This document shows positions 25,651 through 33,092 of a stretch of DNA of 64,000 nucleotides, in pieces. The notes beneath the pieces were generated by a model. That model had not been told where the DNA came from, did no database searches, and saw only the letters and a program-made list of their open reading frames with translations. The stretch comes from Siphonobacter curvatus (GTDB lineage Bacteria; Bacteroidota; Bacteroidia; Cytophagales; Spirosomataceae): the NCBI RefSeq assembly GCF_002943425.1, contig NZ_PTRA01000001.1:1426001-1490000 (forward strand), given 5' to 3'. Position numbers and translations under genes: made by a program. Each line of letters begins with the position of its first letter. Position 1 is the stretch's first letter.

Positions 25651-26005
25651 TCGATTAACCGATAAACGACCGGGCCGACCAAGCCGCGACGTGGAGCCGA
25701 CCACGTGGCGGCTTGGTCGGCCCGCCAACTTTTTAAGGGGTACCCACCCCGCCGACCGACCGGCCCAGCCCGAAATCTCAATTCAGCCATTCGAGAAAAT
25801 CAAAAATGGAAATTTCCAAAATGTTATAGGGCGGGCGGAAAAGAGAGAAAAATTGAGGTTTAAATGTGTTTATGTAGGGCAAATGATTGATTAATAGATT
25901 GTTATGAAAGAATGCTTATAAAAAAGAGTGCAACTTTTTTAACAATCTGATAATGAGATTTATATTTAAAAATTCCTAGTAGCCCATATTTTAAGATTTA
26001 CTGAT
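25651..26005. other. Gap between terminase and AT-rich cargo
   Basis: 355 bases without a gene. The first 90 hold a long hairpin (25672-25723). Then comes a GC-rich stretch (to about 25785) and, after about 25785, an abrupt change to AT-rich sequence continuous with the cargo genes. The last 90 bases probably contain the cargo promoter; no clear TAnnTTTG match is seen. Confidence 0.6.
25672..25735 (+). terminator. 23-bp hairpin after terminase
   Basis: Arms at 25672-25694 and 25701-25723 pair with a single mismatch across the six-base loop AGCCGA; a short T run (25730-25734) comes seven bases later. Unusually long and GC-rich for a terminator; it may also protect the mRNA or mark a packaging or recombination point. 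Confidence 0.75.
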
Positions 26006-26446
26006 ATGTCCTATAAAGACTTGTTTACTAATCCAGCACCTTGGATATTGCTAGGAGCTCTAAGCGGTGCAATATTATACTTTAGCATCTACAAGAGATT
26101 GCCCGCAAATTTTCTCACTAATCCTGCCACTTGGGTTTTTATAGGTGCATTAGTTGGAGCAATAGGTTCCATGTCAGCATCTATACAGCAAGATATAGAT
26201 GCTGAAAATCAAAAAAAGTCATTAAACGATATGAGAGATGATATTATAAAAAGACAAAAAGATTTAAATGATAAGAATGAAGAGATAAAATTAAATTTAG
26301 AAAAGGTTAATGCTTCGTCAAAGGATCAATTAGAGCAACAGAAAAAAATAAATGAAAAAAGTGAGCAAATAGCGATACTGCAAAAAGATTTACGGCTTAA
26401 GAGCGAAGAAATATCTCAAAGTATTACGGGCGGAAATGGTTACTGA
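26006..26446 (+). CDS. Cargo membrane/coiled-coil protein, N-terminal part (stops at in-frame TGA)
   Basis: 146 residues up to a TGA at 26444-26446. Two membrane segments (about 10-28 and 40-58) are copies of each other: NPAPWILLGALSGAI and NPATWVFIGALVGAI, 30 residues apart. A long charged coiled coil follows (about 65-138). The next gene starts in the same frame only six bases after the stop, and the joined sequence (ITGGNGY, stop, FAMIFG) reads as one protein; related proteins in Bacteroidota, as I recall, have Cys in this place. So this is likely one 301-residue gene broken by one base change, or two separately translated halves. AT-rich; partner of the putAbiC-like gene. Confidence 0.6.
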   Translation: MSYKDLFTNPAPWILLGALSGAILYFSIYKRLPANFLTNPATWVFIGALVGAIGSMSASIQQDIDAENQKKSLNDMRDDIIKRQKDLNDKNEEIKLNLEKVNASSKDQLEQQKKINEKSEQIAILQKDLRLKSEEISQSITGGNGY

Positions 26447-26452
26447 TTTGCT

Positions 26453-26911
26453 ATGATTTTTGGAAACAATAGTAGTGAATTAGTTGATATATTAGTATAT
26501 AACAAGGGAGAATATCCATTGCATGATTTAACTGTATCTATAATCGATGATGATATCAAGACGATACCGTATGATGGAAAAAAATCTGTAGCAGAATTCG
26601 CTAAGCAGCACGATAATTATCAGGTAAATATTAGTATAGGTAATATGGCTAAAGGCAGTGGGAGGATAATTGGACAAGTATTAGCAAATAGACATCAAGA
26701 GAAAACGTATAAGCTTTTCTTTAGTGCATTAAATGGTAATTGGACTCAAAAACTTAAATTAGCTTTTGATAAAAATGGTCACGTAGCATATGCTAGTATT
26801 GTATACAAAACAGTTATAAAAGGTAGTAAGGTTGAATATATTAAGCTTGAGGAATTGCAGCAATTTGAATATCCAAAAAGTAAAAACGAATTAAATTGGA
26901 GGTTTAACTGA
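26453..26911 (+). CDS. Cargo protein, C-terminal part of split gene
   Basis: 152 residues, same frame as the preceding part. Beta-rich and soluble: VDILVYNKGEYPLHDLTVSI, QVNISIGNMAKGSG and KTYKLFFSALNGNWTQKLKL give the pattern of a small beta-sandwich placed after a coiled coil, probably a sensor or binding domain outside the membrane helix bundle. It stops four bases before the next start. Could be expressed on its own from the ATG at 26453, since Bacteroidota need no Shine-Dalgarno sequence. Confidence 0.55.
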   Translation: MIFGNNSSELVDILVYNKGEYPLHDLTVSIIDDDIKTIPYDGKKSVAEFAKQHDNYQVNISIGNMAKGSGRIIGQVLANRHQEKTYKLFFSALNGNWTQKLKLAFDKNGHVAYASIVYKTVIKGSKVEYIKLEELQQFEYPKSKNELNWRFN

Positions 26912-26915
26912 ACAC

Positions 26916-27998
26916 ATGGCTACTAAAAAAGAATTTAAAATGATGTCACTAGGTATGACAGTTTTAATAATATTTTGTGCCTTTTTAATTCTTAGTATGC
27001 CATATTTCCTTATTAAAAAGTCTTTTATAGGGGGAATGGATTTTACAGGAACAGGTCAAATTGGTGATACTATAGGCGGGATAACAGCACCATTTATTGG
27101 GATCGCAACGTCTGTTTTGACATTTTTAGCTTTTTTCGTTCAGTATAAATTCAATATTCAGCAGAATGAGAGAATTGATAAGCAAGATGAAGAAATCAAA
27201 ATTGACAAGTTTGAAAATAGATTCTATAGCCTTTTATCTATTTTAAGAGAAAATATCGCAGAGATTTCAATTAAGGATGAGTATAAATCTAGAAGAGCTT
27301 TTGTGTATATGTTTAATGAATTTAGATTTTGCTATTATGAATTATCTGTAATCAATGTAGAAAACAGATATTGTTTATCTGAAAATGAATTGACTAATAT
27401 TTCTTTTCTAGTTTTTATGTTTGGCATTGGCAATACCTCTGATGATGTTATAATTAGTATCCTAGAGCCTAGATTTAAAGATTTATTAATAAATTATCTA
27501 ATGAGATTAGAACAAAAACAAGAGATATGGAGCGAGTCAATGGTTAATAATTTCGCTAATATTGAAGAACAAGATAAAGTGCCAGGGAAAATAATTTTGA
27601 AATTAAATGATGAACTAGATAGGAAAATAACTTTTATGTCAAAATATAAGCCTTTTGCAGGTCATTTGTCAAGGTTAGGGCATTATTTTAGACATTTATA
27701 TCATATTGTTTCTTATGTCGAAAACTCTACATTGAGTGAAGATAATAAAAAAGACTATATAAAGACTTTGAGAGCCCAATTATCTGCTCACGAACAATTA
27801 TTGCTATATTATAATTCTTATACATCTTTAGGTAGTAGCTGGCGGTCTAATGATAATGGTAAAAATTTATTATTAGAATACAAATTATTAAGAAATATTC
27901 CAATTCCATTAGCTGATTTTGGGCCAAAAATTAGAGTTGAGTATGATGAGCCAAACTATTTTGAGTGGGAACAAGTAGAAGAGTTATTTAATAGATAA
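26916..27998 (+). CDS. Putative phage abortive-infection membrane protein (putAbiC-like)
   Basis: A 360-residue protein. Two N-terminal membrane helices (about 11-33 and 53-77; GDTIGGITAPFIGIATSVLTF) are followed by a short coiled coil and a helical cytoplasmic domain with FENRFYSLLSIL (99-110), GHLSRLGHYFRHLYHIVSYV (249-268) and LRAQLSAHEQLLLYYN (285-300). This order matches the family 'putative phage abortive infection protein' (Pfam putAbiC), related to lactococcal AbiC, which stops phage growth by a poorly known mechanism. The gene is AT-rich like its upstream partners and lies next to the integrase end, the usual cargo place. Defence function is inferred from family and place. Confidence 0.75.
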   Translation: MATKKEFKMMSLGMTVLIIFCAFLILSMPYFLIKKSFIGGMDFTGTGQIGDTIGGITAPFIGIATSVLTFLAFFVQYKFNIQQNERIDKQDEEIKIDKFENRFYSLLSILRENIAEISIKDEYKSRRAFVYMFNEFRFCYYELSVINVENRYCLSENELTNISFLVFMFGIGNTSDDVIISILEPRFKDLLINYLMRLEQKQEIWSESMVNNFANIEEQDKVPGKIILKLNDELDRKITFMSKYKPFAGHLSRLGHYFRHLYHIVSYVENSTLSEDNKKDYIKTLRAQLSAHEQLLLYYNSYTSLGSSWRSNDNGKNLLLEYKLLRNIPIPLADFGPKIRVEYDEPNYFEWEQVEELFNR

Positions 27999-28122
27999 AT
28001 TAGACTGCTTTTATTTAGTTAATAATATATATTAAAACATGACATATAAAGAGATAATGCATTCAAATAATTTATAAGATTTGAGAAACTTCAAAAAAAT
28101 ATATGAATATATATAATTTAAA

Positions 28123-28150
28123 AAAAGGTTGGTATTTATGCCAACCTTTT
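28123..28150. terminator. Intrinsic terminator after cargo genes
   Basis: AAAAGGTTGG (28123-28132) pairs with CCAACCTTTT (28141-28150), with A run before and T run after, so it can work in both directions. Confidence 0.8.
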
Positions 28151-28207
28151 CCATTTTTAAGTAGTTACCATTATGAGTATTAATAGCAACCGTTCACCTT
28201 CAGCCAG

Positions 28208-28246
28208 AAGGCGACCAACAAATTTACTTGTCCGGTCGCCTTTTTT
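28208..28246 (+). terminator. Second terminator between cargo and integrase
   Basis: AAGGCGACC (28208-28216) pairs with GGTCGCCTT (28234-28242) over a 17-base loop, T run to 28246. Convergent with the integrase. Confidence 0.8.
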
Positions 28247-28281
28247 GGCCTTCCGGGTCTTGTTTATCAGTTAATTAACGA

Positions 28282-29493
28282 TCATTTAACAAGTTTATAC
28301 TCTTTCGGCTTCAAACGACCTAATTCCAGAGCTACGCGGCGTTCGTCGGGCTTGCCGTAAACCTCCAAACCCCGCGTACTTTTTCGTCCTAGCATGACAG
28401 CCACTGCCTCTTTCGTCAAGCCCAGTTCATTAAGTGCCCAGTCCGTAAACGTCTTACGACCTATTTTTATACTCAATTTTGAAGCTAGAGGCTCTGGAAA
28501 CTTCAAATAAGCCGCCAGTACCTTTAGCCAGTCGTTCATCGTTTTATTTGACTTTATGGGTAATTTCTCCCAGCCGCCGTATTTATCTATAATCGGGCGG
28601 ACTTCATCAAAAACAGGTAATTTGGCTTTAACCTTCGTTTTTACACGTGGGTGCGTAATCCATTCCTGATCGTCAATGCCCAGATGAACCCGAAACTCGG
28701 CAAGTCGGGCCATATCTTTTAAATCCTGATAGTGAAAGCCGGTTTTACAGTATACGAAAAATACGTCGGCGACTTCCTGAAGGGCTACGTTATCAGTTTG
28801 GAAAGTTCGTACGGCCTCCAGCATTTCTGGCGTAAGGTGTAGCGGGTCTTCTAAGGCTTCGTTTTTTACTCTAAAGCCTACTAGTAAGTCTTCTTCAGCC
28901 ATACCAGCACCGGGAGCCCACTTGGTTACAGCCTTTAGTACCTGGCTATGCTTACGTATGTAGCTGGGCTTATGTTTTTTTGTTCGTTCCATCCAACGCC
29001 GGTACTTTTTCAGCATCGCCACGTCGAACAGTTCCAGCGGTAGATCTACTTGTTTTTCAGAAATAAGAAAGTCAATCAGCTTTTTACGCACTTTGTCATA
29101 CGTTTCAGCTGTGGATACGGTAAGATTAGGGTTTTCTACTATTTCTTCTTTATGCCACCGGCTGAAGGCTTCCAAAAATGTATAGGTGCGTTTAGGGTTG
29201 CGAAACGTCTTCTTGACGTGCTCAACGTTAAACGGTTTACCGAGTCTGAAAAAATCGTTGAAAATGGCCGTTAGCTTCATTTCGAACATTAGCAACTTTT
29301 CATTTTTAAATTGGGCTAGTGGGTCGGCTTGGCTGACTCGTTTTCCATTCCAATGATCGGAAAGGATTTTAATTCCAGTCGAGCCAATTTCTAAAGTGCG
29401 GTTATCCATTGAAATTTGACAGTATAGGGTTGAATAACCGGGAGTTTTTGAAGTGTGGCGGAAAAACGAAATTTCCATTTTTGAATACTTCAT
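28282..29493 (-). CDS. Divergent tyrosine recombinase (phage integrase)
   Basis: 403 residues from the ATG at 29493; ten more in-frame codons upstream are possible but look non-coding. N-terminal arm-binding part (about 1-100), SAM-like core-binding domain (about 105-205), catalytic domain (about 220-395). The tyrosine is Tyr379 in GLEVYGK, and Arg346 in IGRKTF fits the second arginine. The first arginine position holds His254 (TGFHYQDL), and the usual histidines hold Lys343 and Arg370 (MLGRKS). The fold is clear but the active site is non-standard. It reads toward the cargo, with the tRNA on its other side, as expected of a tRNA-targeting phage integrase. Confidence 0.8.
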   Translation of the reverse strand: MKYSKMEISFFRHTSKTPGYSTLYCQISMDNRTLEIGSTGIKILSDHWNGKRVSQADPLAQFKNEKLLMFEMKLTAIFNDFFRLGKPFNVEHVKKTFRNPKRTYTFLEAFSRWHKEEIVENPNLTVSTAETYDKVRKKLIDFLISEKQVDLPLELFDVAMLKKYRRWMERTKKHKPSYIRKHSQVLKAVTKWAPGAGMAEEDLLVGFRVKNEALEDPLHLTPEMLEAVRTFQTDNVALQEVADVFFVYCKTGFHYQDLKDMARLAEFRVHLGIDDQEWITHPRVKTKVKAKLPVFDEVRPIIDKYGGWEKLPIKSNKTMNDWLKVLAAYLKFPEPLASKLSIKIGRKTFTDWALNELGLTKEAVAVMLGRKSTRGLEVYGKPDERRVALELGRLKPKEYKLVK

Positions 29494-29568
29494 AGCGTGA
29501 ACGCCCGGCGAGGCCGCCCACAATGTATGAGATTTGGTAAGATGAAAAAGCGGAAAAACAGCTAAAGG

Positions 29569-29599
29569 GGTGCCAGTTGCGAAAAAGGGAGGTGCCAGT
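29569..29599. repeat. Direct repeat GGTGCCAGT, possible integrase arm sites
   Basis: Two copies (29569-29577, 29591-29599), 22 bases apart, between integrase and tRNA. About two helical turns apart and in the place where arm-type or excisionase sites lie. Low information. Confidence 0.35.
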
Positions 29600-29651
29600 A
29601 GGATATCCGAAAACGCAGGGTAAAGCCTAGGACTCAGGCAAGAAAAGGCAT

Positions 29652-29681
29652 AAAAAAAACCAGCTTTGAAGGGCTGGTTTG
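29652..29681 (-). terminator. Terminator of tRNA-Ser
   Basis: On the minus strand AAACCAGC, an eight-base loop, GCTGGTTT and a further run of T (A run 29652-29659 on plus). Confidence 0.85.
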
Positions 29682-29709
29682 GTCAAAATCAAGTCTTTTT
29701 CAAGATTTG

Positions 29710-29794
29710 CAGAGGGTGAGGGATTCGAACCCCCGGACCTGTTACAGTCAACAGTTTTCAAGACTGCCGCGATCGACCACTCCGCCAACCCTCT
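29710..29794 (-). tRNA. tRNA-Ser (UGA), likely prophage attachment site
   Basis: 85-base cloverleaf on the minus strand. Acceptor AGAGGGT/ACCCTCT, discriminator G, class II long variable arm (GACTGTAACAGGTC), T arm GGGGG-TTCGAAT-CCCTC, anticodon loop CTTGAAA with anticodon TGA. CCA is not encoded. Its 3' end faces the integrase and the prophage, the standard arrangement for integration into a tRNA 3' end. The matching copy of the 3' end at the other prophage border is not in this window. Confidence 0.93.
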
Positions 29795-29805
29795 GTTTGT
29801 GAGCA

Positions 29806-29836
29806 CAAAAGTAGTAGTTTTTGGGGCCTGTGTCAA
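29806..29836 (-). promoter_or_regulatory. Promoter of tRNA-Ser
   Basis: Minus strand: TTG (29834-29836), 20-base spacer, TACTTTTG (29806-29813), 11 bases before the tRNA. Good match to the Bacteroidota sigma factor consensus. Confidence 0.75.
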
Positions 29837-29979
29837 GAGGGAGCGTGAAAAAAAATACCTTTGGATTGGGCTTTTTGTGAGTTTCAACGCGTAGATGCTT
29901 CATTTTCAAAGCTTCGACTCCGGGAAAATTTTTGATAATTTTTTGCCTTTGGTAGATGGTACTCGTTGCTGAACACTAA

Positions 29980-30009
29980 AAAAGGAAGCGAGTGCTCTCA
30001 CTTCCTTTT
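29980..30009 (-). terminator. Terminator of the CBS-type gene
   Basis: AAAAGGAAG (29980-29988) pairs with CTTCCTTTT (30001-30009), inner GAG/CTC; A run on the plus side gives the T tail for the minus-strand gene. Confidence 0.75.
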
Positions 30010-30032
30010 CAGAACGGGTTGTAAATGGTACG

Positions 30033-31409
30033 CTAGTTCGTCATCGCCAGGAGCAAATCGGCCTGGGTAATGATGTGGATGCCGTTGCTCTCGTCGCGAA
30101 CGAGCAGGGCTTTATTATCCTTGTCGATGAGCGAGGCCAGTACATCGATGGTGTCGTGCAGACCCACGAAGCGGAAGGGCTTCTCCATAATTTCCTGCAC
30201 GGGGACTTCCTTAATGTCGGGCGATTGAATTAGTAGTGAAAGAATCGTCGATTCGGAAATACTGCCCACAAAGCTGCCGGACTCGTCTACCACCGGAATC
30301 TGACTGATGCCGTCGCGATTGAGTAAGCGGATGGCTTCACTCACTCGGGCCTGCTGGGGCAAAGAAATCAGCGTGCGACTACGCGGACGAATGCGAATCA
30401 GATCCTGAGCCGTGGCAAACGAACGACTTTCCAGAAACCCGTGGTCTTTCATCCAGTTGTCGTTGTAAATTTTATTCAGGTAACGCGTGCCATGGTCCGG
30501 GAGCAGAATTACCATCACGTCGTCTTCCTTCAAATGTTCACGGGCGTATTCCAAGGCTCCGTACACGGCGGTACCGCAGCTCCAGCCCACAAACAGACCT
30601 TCCTCCCGCGATAGCCGACGGGCCATAATGGCCGCATCTTTATCTGTCACTTTTAGAATATGATCGATCAGCGAGAAATCGACATTTTGGGGTAGAATGT
30701 CTTCGCCAATGCCCTCGGTCAGGTACGGGTAAATCTCGTTCGGGTCGAACTCGCCCGTTTCCTTATACTTCTTGAATACCGAGCCGTAGGTATCCAGTCC
30801 CACCGTTACCACGTCCGGGTTTTTCTCTTTCAGAAATTTGGCCGTACCACAAATCGTACCACCTGTGCCCACACCTGCCGCAAAGTGCGTGATTTCACCG
30901 CCTGTCTGCGTCCAGATTTCCGGTCCGGTAGTGTCGTAGTGAGCCGCCGTGTTGGAGAGGTTGTCGTACTGATTGGGGTAGAAGGAGTTCGGAATTTCCT
31001 GGTTTAGGCGTTTGGCTACCGAATAATAACTCCGGGGGTCGTCCGGCTCCACGTTCGTTGGGCATACCACGACTTCCGCTCCCACGGCCCGCAGAATGTT
31101 GATTTTCTCCTGCGACTGTTTGTCGGCCATCGTAAAGATGCACTTGTAACCTTTTGCTACGGCGGCCAGAGCCAGTCCCATACCGGTATTACCCGAAGTA
31201 CCTTCGATGATGGTACCGCCGGGTTTGAGAATGCCCGCTGCTTCCGCGTCTTCGATCATCCGTAGGGCAATGCGGTCTTTGACGGAGTTGCCGGGATTGA
31301 AGTACTCCACTTTTACGAGAATAGTACCGGGGATGCCCTTGGTAACCTTATTGAGACGAACCAGCGGCGTATTACCAATGGTTTCTATGACGTGATTGTA
31401 GTAATGCAT
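30033..31409 (-). CDS. cbs: Cystathionine beta-synthase / cysteine synthase family with CBS domains
   Basis: 458 residues from the ATG at 31409 (MHYYNHVIETIGNTPLVRLN start typical of the family; longer in-frame starts add non-conserved sequence). PLP beta-family enzyme: PLP lysine Lys44 in PGNSVKDR, substrate loop EGTSGNTG, phosphate loop GVGTGGTICG. Two C-terminal CBS domains (about 335-458; SRTLISLPQQARVSEAIRLL and the following pair) probably sense an adenosyl ligand. It condenses serine or O-acetylserine with homocysteine or sulfide in the cytoplasm; the choice between the two reactions cannot be made by eye. Transcribed away from the Fe-S carrier gene. Confidence 0.85.
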   Translation of the reverse strand: MHYYNHVIETIGNTPLVRLNKVTKGIPGTILVKVEYFNPGNSVKDRIALRMIEDAEAAGILKPGGTIIEGTSGNTGMGLALAAVAKGYKCIFTMADKQSQEKINILRAVGAEVVVCPTNVEPDDPRSYYSVAKRLNQEIPNSFYPNQYDNLSNTAAHYDTTGPEIWTQTGGEITHFAAGVGTGGTICGTAKFLKEKNPDVVTVGLDTYGSVFKKYKETGEFDPNEIYPYLTEGIGEDILPQNVDFSLIDHILKVTDKDAAIMARRLSREEGLFVGWSCGTAVYGALEYAREHLKEDDVMVILLPDHGTRYLNKIYNDNWMKDHGFLESRSFATAQDLIRIRPRSRTLISLPQQARVSEAIRLLNRDGISQIPVVDESGSFVGSISESTILSLLIQSPDIKEVPVQEIMEKPFRFVGLHDTIDVLASLIDKDNKALLVRDESNGIHIITQADLLLAMTN

Positions 31410-31584
31410 AGGAACGTACAGATTTGAGGATTCGCCGGATACGAACCGGAATATCGCGGGTGAACGAATGAAATTTAGGTACTGAAGAAACCTATTCCGG
31501 TTAACCACTGTTCCGATTTCAAGAGTAAATTTGTCCGAAGAAACCAACAATCGAAGAGAATCTCTTCTTTTTATTGATAAAACT

Positions 31585-31911
31585 ATGGTAACCGTATCTC
31601 AAGAAGCTGCTGAAAAAATTGTAGAACTGCGTCGGCAGGATGGCCTGACGGAAAACTTCAGCGTACGCGTAGCTGTAAAAGGCGGCGGCTGTTCAGGCCT
31701 GATGTATGATCTGAACTTTGCCTCAGAACCCCAGGCGGGAGATATGATTTTTGAAGATAAAGGGGTAACCGTGATGATCGACAAAAAGTCGATTCTGTAT
31801 CTGGCAGGTACCGAGTTACAATACTCCGGCGGACTGAACGGCAAAGGCTTTGTCTTCCACAACCCCAATGCTTCACGTACCTGCGGCTGCGGCGAAAGCT
31901 TTGCGGTTTAA
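31585..31911 (+). CDS. A-type iron-sulfur carrier (IscA/ErpA/SufA-like)
   Basis: 108 residues from the ATG at 31585; an in-frame TTG at 31531 is ignored because the extra residues are not family-like and a TAAATTTG promoter element (31526-31533) overlaps it. Three conserved Cys bind the cluster: Cys36 in GGGCSG, and Cys100 and Cys102 in TCGCGESF. It passes Fe-S clusters to target enzymes in the cytoplasm. Monocistronic and divergent from the CBS-type gene. Subtype (IscA, SufA or ErpA) is not resolvable here. Confidence 0.9.
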   Translation: MVTVSQEAAEKIVELRRQDGLTENFSVRVAVKGGGCSGLMYDLNFASEPQAGDMIFEDKGVTVMIDKKSILYLAGTELQYSGGLNGKGFVFHNPNASRTCGCGESFAV

Positions 31912-31916
31912 ATAGA

Positions 31917-32063
31917 ATAGTTATTGGTTGATGGTTGGAAGTTATTGGGAACTTGGATTAGCTAGGTCAATAACTTCCAACTGTAGCTAGAGTGAATAGT
32001 TGTTAGTTCTTGGAAATCTAGGTTGAGTATACTAACAACCCAAAACCATCAACTAACAACTAT
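31917..32063. repeat. Cluster of inverted repeats between convergent genes
   Basis: Three pairs: outer 31917-31936 with 32044-32063 (18 of 20 match); TTGGAAGTTATTG 31935-31947 with 31968-31980 (perfect); GTTGTTAGT 31999-32007 with 32031-32039 (perfect). The words GTTAGTTGTT and TTATTGGTTG recur in variants. It fills the whole gap and looks like a REP-like palindromic element or remnant of a small mobile unit, perhaps also ending transcription. Confidence 0.7.
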
Positions 32064-32066
32064 CCC

Positions 32067-32390
32067 TTAAAGTAATTCCTCCTTCGGTGACCAGAACAGG
32101 TTTTTAAAATCCTGGATCTGGTCATTTTTTATTTGGACGCCTTCGGCTTCAAGCAGTTCCTGCATGCGATTGCCGCCGAAATGATGCTTCCCGGTCAGTA
32201 TGCCGTTGCGATTAACTACGCGGTGGGCGGGTACGTCGGGAATGGTATGGCAGGCATTCATGGCCCAGCCCACCAGTCGGGCACCGCCCTTCGAACCCAG
32301 GTACTCGGCAATGGCTCCGTAACTGGTCACGCGTCCCGGTGGGATGAGTTTGACTACTTCATAAATATCCTGGAAAGCATCGGAAGCCAT
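32067..32390 (-). CDS. Alkyltransferase-like protein (ATL)
   Basis: 107 residues, the size of ATLs rather than full MGMT. Helix-turn-helix PPGRVTSYGAIAEYLG (about 17-32) and the active-site strand VPAHRVVN in which Ala55 replaces the Cys of PCHR. ATLs bind O6-alkylguanine in DNA without repairing it and hand it to nucleotide excision repair. It follows the DUF3109 gene after nine bases, so the two are likely co-transcribed. Confidence 0.85.
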   Translation of the reverse strand: MASDAFQDIYEVVKLIPPGRVTSYGAIAEYLGSKGGARLVGWAMNACHTIPDVPAHRVVNRNGILTGKHHFGGNRMQELLEAEGVQIKNDQIQDFKNLFWSPKEELL

Positions 32391-32399
32391 AGCAAGTAC

Positions 32400-32984
32400 C
32401 TAGTTGGTTTGGTTGGCTTCCAGTTTGTCCTGAATTTCCCGGCATAATTCTTCGTACCACGCTTCGCCGTAGGCCCGAATGAGGGGATCTTTCAGGAATT
32501 TGTACACGGGTACTTTCAGGGCCGCTCCGTGTTCACAGGCGGGGGAACAAATGTGCCAGCGGTCGTAATTCAACGCATCATACTGATCGTACTTCGTAAC
32601 GCGAATGGGGTAGAGGTGGCAGGAAAGGGGTTTCTTCCAAGAAATCTTGCCATCCAGATAGGCCTGTTCAATCCCGCATTTCAAGATTCCTTTCTGATCG
32701 TAAATGGCATAGGCACATTCACGGCCTTCGATCACGGGTGTCGAATAATCACCTTCCCAATCTTCCACGTATAAGCCCTGCTCTTCCACGGCCTTGATGC
32801 CATCTGCCGAAAGGTAGGGCTTCACCTGTTCGTATACTTCTTCCAGTTTAGTTAGCTCGTCGGTAGCCAGGGGAGCACCTAGGTCGCCTTCCACACAACA
32901 GGCTCCTTTGCATTTAAGCAGGTCGCAGACGAAATACTGATCTGCGATGTCATCCGAAATGACGGTATTATCAATGAGTATCAT
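32400..32984 (-). CDS. DUF3109 family Cys-rich protein
   Basis: 194 residues from the ATG at 32984; a longer in-frame start would run through the preceding terminator. Cys pattern [16 protein letters not shown] near residue 20, [24 protein letters not shown] and HICSPAC further on suggest a metal or Fe-S centre like the related zinc/iron-chelating YkgJ group. Function unknown; common in Bacteroidota. Upstream partner of the ATL gene. Confidence 0.8.
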   Translation of the reverse strand: MILIDNTVISDDIADQYFVCDLLKCKGACCVEGDLGAPLATDELTKLEEVYEQVKPYLSADGIKAVEEQGLYVEDWEGDYSTPVIEGRECAYAIYDQKGILKCGIEQAYLDGKISWKKPLSCHLYPIRVTKYDQYDALNYDRWHICSPACEHGAALKVPVYKFLKDPLIRAYGEAWYEELCREIQDKLEANQTN

Positions 32985-33010
32985 GCTCGTTTTTGTGGGG
33001 GTTCGTCCAC

Positions 33011-33042
33011 TAAAAAAGAATAGCGGGAAAAAATTCCCGCTA
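33011..33042 (-). terminator. Terminator of LysM transglycosylase gene
   Basis: TAGCGGGAA (33021-33029) pairs with TTCCCGCTA (33034-33042); A-rich plus strand at 33012-33020 gives the T tail on minus. It separates the LysM gene from the DUF3109 start. Confidence 0.8.
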
Positions 33043-33092
33043 TCAAAATTAACAGTGTCACTGGGTGGTCCGTTCCTTCGGACCGTCAAATA

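Noticed and set aside
25619-25894. 91-codon open frame after terminase
   Set aside because: It reads through the 23-bp hairpin and the composition border; start lies inside the terminase gene.
26444-26446. Selenocysteine codon at TGA
   Set aside because: No hairpin with the right spacing follows, and no Sec machinery is seen; a simple nonsense change is likelier.
29627-29894. Open frames on both strands across the tRNA gene
   Set aside because: They overlap the tRNA-Ser gene and its terminator; no coding signal.
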